The translations under genes were made by a program, and so were the position numbers. Positions 37,764 through 48,773 of a stretch of 64,000 nt of DNA are shown piece by piece. This stretch comes from Pseudoscleropodium purum (taxonomy: Eukaryota; Streptophyta; Bryopsida; Hypnales; Brachytheciaceae). Location: positions 2,976,001-3,040,000 of the forward strand of contig OZ017804.1 of assembly GCA_963969395.1 (NCBI GenBank), in the 5' to 3' direction. The first letter of the stretch is position 1. Every line of letters starts with the position of its first letter. The notes under the pieces were generated by a model, which was not told where the DNA came from, did no database searches, and saw nothing but the letters and a program-made list of their open reading frames with translations.

Positions 37764-40700
37764 ATGAGTCGTGGATCGGGAGCAGGATATGACCGACACA
37801 TCACCATTTTCTCGCCGGAAGGCCGTCTCTACCAAGTCGGTGAGTAGGAATATTTTCTTAGGTTTCTTTCTTTCTATCAATTCATCGATGCTTCGCGAGT
37901 TTCTTCCAACTCTTTCTGGTGTTGGATTCTTTAACGCTCGAGCGGTAATTTGGTACGATGGGACGGATGCTGGTGATGGCGATGTTCGATTTGATTCGAT
38001 TCGATTTGTGGTTGGTTTTGTAGAGTATGCATTCAAAGCCGTGAAGGCTGCTGGAATTACGTCCATCGGCGTTCGCGGCAAGGACTCTGTCTGCTTTGTC
38101 ACGCAGAAGAAAGTGCCGGTGGGTTGGAAGGCATTTGTCGATTAGGGTTTGGAGGAGTGTTAGTAACAACCCCTAATTTCTAGATTAGTAGTAATTTGAA
38201 TGTTTTTGAATGTGTATCAATATTTTTGTGTAAATGCATATGGAATAGAGTCGTATCAAAGGTAATGGAAAAAGTCGCAGTTAAGGCAAGGAAAATGCCA
38301 TTTGAAAATGGACTCAATTTGGATGATTTCGTTTTCCGGTAACGCTGGTTAAGGTTTGATGGCCGTTTTTTTGACTGGAGTGGACGAACCAGTCCATGGC
38401 AATGATGCTGTATGTTGCGTGATCTGGTTTGCAGGACAAATTGCTCGATCAGACGAGTGTGACGCATCTTTTTACTATCACCAAGTACATTGGTCTTCTT
38501 GCGACTGGCATGGCTGGTGAGTCATGCTCTCCGTATGAACCTCAGGAGGATACGAGCAATGCAGAGTGTGCATTCTAGGGTGAAAAGTCTGCTTGTGGCT
38601 CCTTAGGTTATTTTTGAAGTTTCTCAGAAGGATGACTTTGCTACCGTACGCTATCTCATGCCTCCAGTTTTCACCCCTAAGTGCGCAAGCTAAAAATAGA
38701 AAAATTCACATTAGAAATCTTATAGTCGATTGCAGTATCTTTCAAAGCAAATTTCTATTGATCAATGTAGAGAATGTTTTTTATTTGGAAATTATTGGGA
38801 CAGTTTGTTACGTTGCTTTATGATTCATTTCAACTCCTATAGATATGGAAGCGTCCACTTTTGGTCACTTTTGGCGATCTGGGCAACGTAGGGATAATAA
38901 CTCTTTGGGGTTTTCTGGTGTGTAATTCTCCAGCTGATGCGAAATCATTGGTAAATGATGCTCGACATGAGGCAGCTGAGTTCAAATTTAAGTTGGGTTA
39001 TGAGATACCTGTCGACTACCTGGCAAAGAGGTACGATCCATATCCGCTCGGAGGTATGTTCAACATGTTTAAAAACTCGCACCAATTCGCATTTCATCAT
39101 CCTCGTTTCTGTGTTTTTTCGTAGGAGGCGATGATGAAAAGGGAACATTCATGACTTAGTCCAGGAATGGCATGTGTTCGAGATTTGTGTGATGTACTCA
39201 GATAATTACAAGTCGTAATCGTTTTAGGGTAATAATTTTCCTGTGAAGAAGTTGCATCTGATACAATCTCAGGCATGATGTACTATGTCTCTCTATTTAG
39301 TGCATACTTAATCATGCCTGCTCTAACACACCCATGCTGAGAGCGTGTCTTTATTCTTGGTTTACAATATAACCTTCTTCTATTTGTAACTCCCTACTTT
39401 TTATTATATTCTTGCAGTAATGTGAAATCTGGTGGATTGTCTTTGAGAACAGGATTGCTGACAAGTCACAAGTTTATACCCAGCATGCATACATGCGACC
39501 GCTTGGTGTTTGTAAGCATCTCATTTTCTTGTATGGTGTATTTCTTTGGATTGTATGATGGTGTAGCAAATGAAGGTACTATGACAGACGGTTTTCTTCT
39601 TTTAGAGGAGTCTGGCCGTGTAGGATGCTTTCCAGCTCCCTAAATATGGAAGTTTGAGTGAGTTGGGGTCATTAACTTTTGACTCATGTCAAAGCCCTTA
39701 GTCTTTTCAGTAATGAGCTCTACATGTTGATCAAGTATTGACAATTGACAAATTTATTGAGAGTGAAGGAGAGTGTTGGCTTGGGCAGGGTTACTCTAGA
39801 TATCGCAGTATCCTTTTGTTTTTGTTCCATTTTGTTGATTATTCTTTTCTCTGGCGCCTTGCAGCTGCTATGCTTATTGGCATTGATGACGAGCGAGGTC
39901 CACAATTGTTTAAATGTGACCCGGCTGGTCATTACTTCGGCTTCAAGGTATGGGTCTGCTTGATGATTATATTGTTGTTCAACTCTCTGTAGAGTACAGA
40001 TCCTGTCCAGTCATATTTCATGAATTAACTGCTTCGAAGTTATTCAGCCTTGTATCAGTCTTTGTTGTCTGTTGCTGATAAGGATCTTCTTAATTTATAG
40101 CTCCTGCGTTCACGGTGGCAGGAGCTATAGGTGACCCTCGTTTTCCTCGAGCTTGATTATCAGGATTCTGTTATTAGTTCCTCACTAACTTTGTGTTTGC
40201 AATGAGCACAGGCAACCAGCTCTGGCTCCAAGGAGCAAGAAGCCGTAAATTTCTTGGAAAAGAAGATCAAGAACAATCCACAACTTTCCTACGAGGAAAC
40301 TGTGCAAGTATGTCTCTGGCTTTTTACCTTCGGTTTCTACTCGTTGGTTTTGATCTTTGTAGATTTTAGGCAACCTTTTCTTAGGTTAATTCTTGGATTT
40401 TTGACATTTTGCTTGCATCTGTGGGATCAACAGACTGCAATTTCTGCCTTGCAATCGATTCTTTTGGAGGACTTCAAGCCCACTGAAATAGAGGTACCTA
40501 TTTTCCGTCACTTGTAGTAATATGTTGGGTTTGAGCGACAGATATTCTTAAATTCCTCCATATCTGAAATTTTAATAATGTAGTCTCAATTTTTGGAATA
40601 ACTGGCGGTATCTGAATAAGTATCTAAGCCAATTATAATTTTAACCTTATAATTGGCCTCAACAGTTGTGCAATAGCCAATCATATGTTTTACTTTTGCG

Positions 40701-41154
40701 TATAAAGTAATAGTTCGGTTTAAAACGTACCTATACAAAATAGGTGACAATAATACTGGTAAGTGCAATTGAAACAAAACTACTAAGAATTTTTCTAAAC
40801 AACTTGAATTTTGGAGGACGGAGGCTGAGGATGGATTTTAAAGATTACCGAGAATGAATGAAAGAATGAATGAATGGTTGTGTGATCAACAAATGGATCA
40901 ATGATGCTGAATCGCCTGTCCATACGTCTTCCACTAGTGCAGCTTTTGAATGAATTCGGTAGTGTTTCAAACTTTTGTATCTCTCTTCTAGTCGTTTGCA
41001 TATGGCTTAGCATATTGCACACTTTGGAGTGCTAATTCCGTGTTTGTAACTCATTTATCAGGTTGGAGTAGTTAGTGCTGGCAAACGAGAATTCCGTGTT
41101 TTGACAACAGAAGAGATTGATGAGCACCTGACAGCCATCAGTGAGCGCGATTAG
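37764..41154 (+). CDS. PAA: 20S proteasome subunit alpha-1 (alpha type-6)
   Basis: Nine exons with GT-AG introns and consistent phases give 246 aa, the usual length of plant PAA proteins: 37,764-37,839; 38,024-38,118; 38,435-38,516; 38,934-39,030; 39,453-39,511; 39,865-39,947; 40,212-40,307; 40,434-40,493; 41,062-41,154 (TAG). The protein opens with [20 protein letters not shown], the diagnostic N-terminal signature of alpha subunits, followed by [20 protein letters not shown]. Later landmarks are [38 protein letters not shown] and the C-terminal [16 protein letters not shown]. It forms part of the outer heptameric ring of the 20S core in cytosol and nucleus. That ring gates substrate entry and docks the 19S regulator; alpha subunits are not proteolytic. 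All introns are short (127-568 bp). No break was seen, so this is a functional housekeeping gene. Confidence 0.98.
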
Positions 41155-42196
41155 AAACTGAGGGTATTGACTATGTGACCTGAGGTTGCGCTGGAATTCA
41201 ACATTGATGAGTATCCTACTAGGTCTGTAGTGGTTGGTCACACTCTAGATGGTTGGTACATGCATCTAGGAAGTAAATGTTCATTGTGAGATTACTGTCA
41301 GCAGCTTTGAATTCTGTCCTCAGGTTTAACAAGGGTTTCATTTTCAGAGCAGGAAGCTTAGATCATCCTCACTACATTCAGGGTCTACAAGTGGGCTGAG
41401 ACTGCATTTTGCCTATTAATAAGTGATTGTACAGATCTGGGATTCCGAAGTTTTACGTAGTTGTGTTCTTGTGGATGTGTTCTTACGTCAAATCTAATTG
41501 CAAGGTTGAAACAGCCGTTCTCTTGAGATGAAGTAGATGTCTCTTGATATAGTTTCTTCATTATGTTCAAATGACTTTCTCTTCTAATTGATTCCATGCG
41601 AGGAAATTATTTTAGACTGAAATCGTTAAGCCATTTGTTATTTGGGGGTGTCGTGGACTATATTAGATCATATTTAACCACGGGGGTGCACTCTTTCATC
41701 AAGAAGCTTAAGGACCATTTTCACTAAGCAATATAGTTCCACTTTGATTTTGCCTAGGTTTTGTTCATGTAAGGCCTGAATGAGCTAATTTAAGTTTTTT
41801 AATGAATGCTTATCAAGTCAAGTTCTACATAAAAAAGCTTTCAATGATTTGTTGAATTTCAATTTGTACTTGTTTTGTTGTACTTGTGTTTTGACTGAAT
41901 TTATTTGAAGCTTACAGTTATTGGTGATTCAGGTGTTGAAAGAAAAGCTAATTATTCTATGCATTTTATACAGAAATACTAAGTTTGTTGGATATTTTGG
42001 GGGTATTTCTATCAAGTATTTTACTATAAAATTGTAATTCTAAACCCTAAGTTCGTATACATTTTGGATTTTGTTTATTTATACTACATATACATCCACA
42101 TTTAGTAAAGAGATTGAAAATTATACAATAGTTTCAAAGGCTAATTGCATTTAGAAATAAGATTAGACAATATCACCTAACAAGCAAATTTTGTAT
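41155..42196. other. 3' flank of PAA and intergenic DNA
   Basis: The first part probably holds the PAA 3' UTR, though its end could not be fixed. The rest is AT-rich, with no gene or repeat recognised. Confidence 0.5.
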
Positions 42197-43127
42197 TTAA
42201 CCCCTGAATTCCTAAGGCTGTTTTTCTGTCAAAAACCACTCAAAACTGTCATTTTTGCTGTGTTTACCCAAGAAAACAAAAAAACCCTCATCTTTTCAAA
42301 ATCTAACCGTAGGATCTTGTACTTCACTTGTCTTAGCTCATGTGACAAAAATTTCATGAAGTTTGACCATATAGATTGGAAGATATTAGCATTCAAAGGT
42401 GAAAAAGAAAGTTTTTTTGAACATTGGCTTGCAATTTCAAATGACTTTGACTGCAAATTGTGGAATTTTTTTGCACTATAGACTTTGAATTAAAAAAAAT
42501 TTATGTTGAAGAACTGAGTTGAAAGTCTAGGAATTTAAAAAAAAAAAAACACACTTGATTTTCATTCTCTAAAAAAATGCTAAGTAGAAGTAGGTCCAAG
42601 ATTGGAAAAAAAACTAAATCGTTAATAACTCCAAGATGGGATTGAAAGACAATAATCCAAATGATGAGATTGTTTTACCAAGCAAACACAACATTCTCCC
42701 CAAAAAAATTGTCAAAAATTGTGAAAATTGCATTTAGAAATGAATCCTAAAAGTTATTTTTTCAAGAAGATGTTGAAATTGCCCGAATAACAAGATTGTC
42801 TTTAACTTTCTCATTATTAGTCCAAATAAAACGAATCAAAGCTTCACATGTAGACAAAAATGAAACATTTCAAAAGGGAAAAAATTAAAATTTATTTTGA
42901 TTTTTTGCAAATTTTTTTGTAATGCTTGCTAAATTTAGTTTTATACTTTTTGTGGTATAGCTTTTGCTCTTGGGCACCAATTGAAATAAAAATTATATTC
43001 CCACAAAGATAATCACTTTTTCTATCTTACGGGAAGTTTCAAAACAATTCACCAAAAATTAAGGTCACACAGACCTACCCAAAATCTAATTTGTTCTTTG
43101 AGGGGACAATGCAAATTTAGGGATTAA
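42197..43127 (+). mobile_element. 930-bp TTAA element, copy A
   Basis: 931 bp from TTAACCCCTGAATTCC to TTTAGGGATTAA. This is exactly the length of the element at 44,839-45,769. The first third follows the family (CTGTCATTTTTG, AGGATCTTGTA, TAGATTGGAAGATATTAGCATT), while the rest is strongly diverged. A second right-type tip (GACCTATAGGAGTTAA) ends at 43,272, so the true edge could lie there. It is non-coding. Confidence 0.65.
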
Positions 43128-43490
43128 GGATATCTAATGAACGAAAGGTTTTGGTGCCTCATTTTTGGGTTGGGAGACCTTTGCCTCATTTTTTCATCAT
43201 AGCTCTTTGCACCCAAAATGATGGTTTTGAAGTGATTTTTAGTAATGCATAATCATGACCTATAGGAGTTAAATCAAAAGATACACACTATAAATTCAAG
43301 AATATGGTTGAATTCAATGTCTGACTATGTGCATTATAAACGTCTTCATCCAAGGAGTAGGGGAAAAACAAGGTTTGTGATTGATATTTGCAATAATCTT
43401 AATGGTGTCTACTACCATGTTTGATGTCATACTATCCTATATATTGTCATTGATTTGTTATTCAACCAATCTCCAACTTTGCTTTACTAA

Positions 43491-44422
43491 TTAAGGTTCT
43501 AAAGTAATTCCAAGATTTTCAAAAGGATACAAACAAAACAAACTGCCATTTTTGATACAAGCATCAAATTTCAGATGAAAAACATTTTTGGACACATGTA
43601 ACCATAGGATCTTGTAGTAAGCTAGTTTGAAAATATGAGGAAAAAATTTCAGAATTTTCCACCGTGTAGATTGCAAGATGTTAATGTTTGAAGTGACAAA
43701 AATCATTTTTTTGACCCTGTGAAAATACGGGCAGTTGCACTTCACAAGGTCACATTTGTATGAAAAAATGTTCAAAATGGTGGTGCTTCTTTGGATTCAG
43801 TCTTCAAAGCAAGTTGGCTACATGCTTGAGAATTTTTAGTCATTTGGAATTGCACAACATATAGGAAAAAAATAGTAAGTAAAAAGAAGTACAAAGTGAT
43901 TCAAAACATTAAATTGTTAAGAATTTAATTATGGAATTGAAAAATTCCAATCCCAATGGTGGTAATGTAGTAATAAACAATCTACATCATATTTTTTTTA
44001 TTTTTTCAAAAAACATTAATAATCGAGTTAAATAAAGGACTCCAAAGTTTATTTTTGAATGGGGAATCTATGACTACCCGCAAACTAAAACACCTCATAA
44101 CTTTCATCTCGTAAATCAAAATGGAATAATTCAAAGCTTTCCACATATATATAAATCTACAAAATCAATTTCAAATTTTTATTTTTGAAAAAGTGATTTT
44201 TTAAGAAATTTTTGGGCTGCCCGCCAAGCATTGAAAATTACATATCAAGCAATAACTCTTGAACCATGTAGTCAAAAGTTATGAAAATTGTTGGGCCTTA
44301 AAGTTACTCCTCAAGCATATGTTGTGTGAAAATTTCAGCAAAAAAAACTAAAAACTCCATTTGTAGTGAGTTGCCCAAAATCATTATGTTGCCAAAAAAT
44401 GCAATTTGGACCTTTAGGGTAA
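43491..44422 (+). mobile_element. 930-bp TTAA element, copy B (left arm of inverted repeat)
   Basis: Starts TTAAGGTTCTAAAG and ends TTTGGACCTTTAGGGTAA, where the terminal TTAA has decayed. It is about 932 bp and is the reverse complement, nearly end to end, of 44,839-45,769. Shared landmarks include TTTTTGATACAAGCATCAAA, CATAGGATCTTGTAGTAA, CACAAGGTCACATTTGTATG, CCAATCCCAATGG and CTCCATTTGTAGTGAGTTGC. It is non-coding. Confidence 0.9.
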
Positions 44423-44838
44423 ACCTCCTAGAATATTCTTGGCTCTTTAATTTGTTACAAAGTTTTTAGAAATGATCTCTTCACTAGTATTCAACAACCT
44501 AGGTTTGACAACTACAACTAATGAGTCAAAAGTGTTATTTGGAAAATAAATTTAACCTCCACATGATTCTTCTTCTTGCAAACTCTTCTTGCACCCTTCT
44601 TCTACCTTTTTATCACCCCAATCCTATTCCTTGTGGATACATATCCCTATTCCATTCATTTTCAAAATCAAATTGTATTTTCACGATGAGACGGTCTTTT
44701 TGCTAGTATCAAAGATTCACAAACCTATATCAAGTTAATTAAATTGAGTTGATTTTAGTCATCACTTGTACAAAATTATTTAACCCTACCATAAAAAAAT
44801 GTTGAGACCAAGAAGTGAATGATGAATGACTTTTGATT

Positions 44839-45769
44839 TTAACCCCTAAAGGTCAAAACTGGGTTTTTTGGGGCAACATAGTGATTTTGGGCAACTCACT
44901 ACAAATGGAGTTTTTAGTTTTTTTGCTGAAATTTTCAAACAACATGTCCCCAAAGAGTAGCTTTAAGACCCAACAATTTTCATAACTTTGGACTACATGA
45001 TTCAAAAATTATTGCTTGATATGTAATTTTCAATGCTTGGTGGGTAGCCTGATTTTTTTTTTAAATCACTTTTTTTGAAAATAAAATTTTTTAATTGATT
45101 TTCTAAATTTATATGTATGTGGAAAACTTTAAATCATTCTATTTTGATTTACAAAATGAAAGTTATGAGGTGCTCTAGTTTGCAGGTAGTCATAGATTTT
45201 CTACTCAAAAATAAACGTTGGAGTCCTTTATTTAACTCTATTTTTAATATTTTTTGAAAAAAATAAAAAATATGATGTAGATTGTTTATAACTACATTAT
45301 TACCATTAGGATTGGAATTTTTCAATTCCATAATTAAATTCTTAGCAATTAGTCTTTTGAATCACTTTGTACTTCTTTCTACTTACTATTTTTTTTCCTA
45401 AATGTTGTGCAATTCCAAATGATCTAAAACTTTTCAAGCATGTATCCAACTTGACTTGAAGAATGAATCCAAAGAAGCACCACCATTTTGGACATTTTTT
45501 CATACAAATGTGACCTTGTGAAGTGTAGCTGCCTATATTTTCACAAGATCAAAAAAATAGTTTTTGCCACTTCAAACATTAATATCTTGCAATCTACACA
45601 GTGGAAAATTCTGAAATTTTTTTCACATCTTTTCAAACTAGTTTACTACAAGATCCTATGACTACACATGTTAAAAAATGTTTTTCATCTAAAATTTGAT
45701 GCTTGTATCAAAAATGTCAGTTTTGGAGCGTTTTTGGTGAAAACATAGTCTTCGACCTTTAGGAGTTAA
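44839..45769 (-). mobile_element. 930-bp TTAA element, copy C (right arm of inverted repeat)
   Basis: 931 bp with TTAA at both ends. The left tip is TTAACCCCTAAAGGTC; the right tip, as reverse complement, is TTAACTCCTAAAGGTC, so 15 of 16 bases match. It is inverted relative to copy B, with about 416 bp of unrelated DNA between them. This is the best-preserved member of its size class. It carries no transposase frame. Confidence 0.92.
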
Positions 45770-46019
45770 TGTAAGAATGAAAAATGCACGTATTGGTCCG
45801 AAAATCAAATCTTTTTTGGTGAATTATGTAGGTGATAGGTCTAGTCTTTTTTGAGTTCATTAATGAACACAAAACTCTCAACACTTGGACTAGTATGGCA
45901 ATTTTTGTGACACACTGTGTCCTGAAAGACCAAAGAAAATGATTGAGAATGCATCTAGAAATGTTAAAACCTTGTTTTTGATCAACCAACAATTTGAAAT
46001 TTAGTGTACAAAGAATATA
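45770..46019. other. Intergenic, no gene seen
   Basis: AT-rich DNA between element C and the dispersed repeat. Nothing was recognised. Confidence 0.5.
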
Positions 46020-46265
46020 AGGTGGATACCTCCAAAATTTCCACTAATTGCTATTGTGCCTAATTACAATTATTAGATTGCTTAAATTTTTATATTTTCT
46101 TATTGGCAAGTGAAAAGAGGTTCCAACACACCAAAGAACACAACATTTGGGTATTGTATGCAAAAGTTACAAAGGAATAAAGTTTGGTTTTAAAAGTGTT
46201 TCTTCCACATAGGTACATAATTGCTTTTGGAGATGTACACAAAGAAAAGATGGTGGTTTAGAGTC
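46020..46265 (+). repeat. Dispersed repeat, copy B (partner at 700)
   Basis: Diverged direct copy of 700-960, with the same block order from CCACTAATTGCTATTGTGCC to GATGTACACAAAG. The family is unidentified. Confidence 0.75.
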
Positions 46266-47220
46266 AATGACGCACATGCTTACTATAGCAAGTAATTAAT
46301 GGAAAACATGAAATTAAACTTTCAAAAGTATGCTTCACAAAAAGGTAAAAAGTATAACATAGAAAACAAAAGGCATCCTCCTTTTTCATGAATTAGCACC
46401 ACATGATTATTTTTCAAGCATATTTGGTATAATTTTGATATCCTACACAATTGCATACACAGGGGTGGCTATAGCAAAATGAAAAGTTACAATTGAAACC
46501 TAAATTAAATCCCACCGAATGATTTGACTATATGTTGCTCCCACAACCATCTACTCTTTGATGTGAGAGTCATACATTAGACTTGAGCAAAGAAACCTCA
46601 ACCACCATTTGCATTGGAACCCACAACAAAAAAAATTATACTCCTTGGTTTTACTATTTGTACACTGGAGCGAAATCCATTGTTTTTCACTCTTGAGATT
46701 TGGAGTTGTGTTCCTTCTCACTACAAATGATTGAATGTTAGTAGCCAGGTTAGCCCCACGTTTTGTTGTTCATAACTTTTTTCACTCACCCTACATTTGG
46801 TTGTTTTCAATGAATGAAATGCGACGGGTTTTGCAGTAGTGATTGTGAACTACCTTCAATTGAACTTTAAGATTCGCAACAAAAGGAGGAGTGCATCTTT
46901 TTTTTGGTCATAGGATTCCTCATGAGGAAAATTAGAGACCCACCAATATCAACAATCCACTTCTTGGAAATACAACAAACAAGTCCCTTTAAAATGCTAT
47001 GCAAACTGGATTGTGCATTTTATTATTTTCATAAGCATGCTGTATATTGGTATGTCACTACATCACAAATTTTACTCAAAAACACAAATCCATTTCTTGA
47101 AGAGATGAGAACAAGCATGTTGTGGTGAGTTGCAGCATCAAAGACCCTGTTGAATTCCAAGAGTTTGCAATCAATGTTCTTCCATGCTTTAGAAAGAACT
47201 CAAAGCTGATCAATTCAAGC
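46266..47220. other. Intergenic, no gene seen
   Basis: Moderately AT-rich DNA. The 74-codon frame at 46,904 has no recognisable features. Confidence 0.5.
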
Positions 47221-47222
47221 TA

Positions 47223-47378
47223 AGGTAAACTACCCCATTATGGGCAGAATGGGAGCAAGCCTATTGTGAGCAAAATTGTAATGGTGGTGTACATTCAAGT
47301 TTTAAAATGTATGCCACTATTACATTTTTGCCCACAATAGACTTGCTCCCATTTTGTCCATAATGGGGTAGTTTATCT
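47223..47378. mobile_element. TA-flanked foldback (Stowaway/mariner-like MITE or hairpin RNA source)
   Basis: A 156-bp near-perfect inverted repeat with arms of about 75 bp and a tiny loop around the TTTT at 47,300. The tips read AGGTAAACTACCCCATTATG and, on the other side, its reverse complement with few mismatches. TA lies at both outer edges (47,221-47,222 and 47,379-47,380), the target-site duplication expected of Tc1/mariner elements. The long, low-loop stem could also fold as RNA and feed small-RNA production. Confidence 0.85.
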
Positions 47379-47380
47379 TA

Positions 47381-48002
47381 TAGGAAGACGAACAAACACT
47401 AGGTGCAAGAGTTCTTTTGGGTATAATTCTCAAAAGATTGGACTAGCTCCAAGGCCATGACTGGGATCTCCTATTTAGAATGCTTGAACCTCACAAATCC
47501 TAGTATTAGTTGACTTGAATATCAATTGAGACAACATTGATTCTAATGTACTAATAATAGTGTAAACAAGCAAGAAAAGCAGAATATATAGAAAATGACC
47601 TATACTGAAACTCTTCTAAAACACAAATGCCCAATCCAAAATCCTTTAGAAAAACTTGAATACAAAGAAAGAAAAGTTTTTTATTTTTTTCAATTTCATC
47701 TTTTTTATTCATAAATTTATTTAAACATAAATATTTAGCCTCAAAAAACTTTTCATCAAATTTTTATGATGATATTTTACAAATGTACAAACAAAAGATA
47801 AATGAGCAAACAAAAAAACAACACAAAAAGTTATATAGTATATTAATTCATACAAATTATTTGATGTAATAATCATGTCTTACCTTTACACTATTTTTTT
47901 GGTTATAGCTTAGCTATGGATGCAATCTAAAGGCTTACTTTTTGAGCTTCATCTTATGATTTTGGTCATGTCCATTCACACTTAGTGCACCTTATATTCG
48001 TC

Positions 48003-48078
<76 letters not shown>

Positions 48079-48773
48079 CAAAAAAGTTTTGATGTCAAGG
48101 TTCTAATGATGGAATTTAATTACCCCCTTAAAGAGATCTTATAAATTTACTATTATCAATTTAGATTATTTGGAAAAGATTGATTACTATTATTTCTTTT
48201 TCTTTTTCTTTTTATTTAAAAATTGTAAATGTTTAATTTCAATTCCTATATGCAATAGTAATACTTCAAGATGACAAGATGGTTGCTATTTTTTTATATA
48301 TTCTCTAATGATATATCATACTCCAAACTATGTGGCCTTGTGACGACAATTCAATTTTTGGATCTTGATTTTTTGTATTTGACATCCTAATGACATGAAC
48401 TGTTGGAGTGAAAATTCAACAAATAAAAGAATTGTTTATATTTTCTCATTACTTTTGAATAGCATCCATACATCATGCTTCTATGAAAAATTTGCTTTCA
48501 TTTCTAAATATCCATTTATTGTTAAATAACTCATTTGCCTATCATACAAATAGGTTGTATCATTTATTAAAATAATAACAAAATGGACAACAATGATGTT
48601 AAATTAATGACCAAAGAATTTTTTCTTAATGTTTGTTATTGTGAATGAAATTTTTGAATCAAATGAATATTGTGATGCACAATTCAATGAATGATTGATA
48701 ATGTGAAGTTTCATTTTGAAGATGTATTAGGTTTCATAATCCAAACAATGTAAATTGGTCATTGACATTCTTA
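47381..48773. other. Intergenic, upstream of DRC5
   Basis: AT-rich DNA including the (TA)n microsatellite at 48,003-48,080. The DRC5 promoter must lie in or near this stretch, but no motif could be fixed. Confidence 0.45.
48003..48080. repeat. (TA)n microsatellite
   Basis: About 78 bp of TA dinucleotides with a few TACATA interruptions near both ends. Confidence 0.97.
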
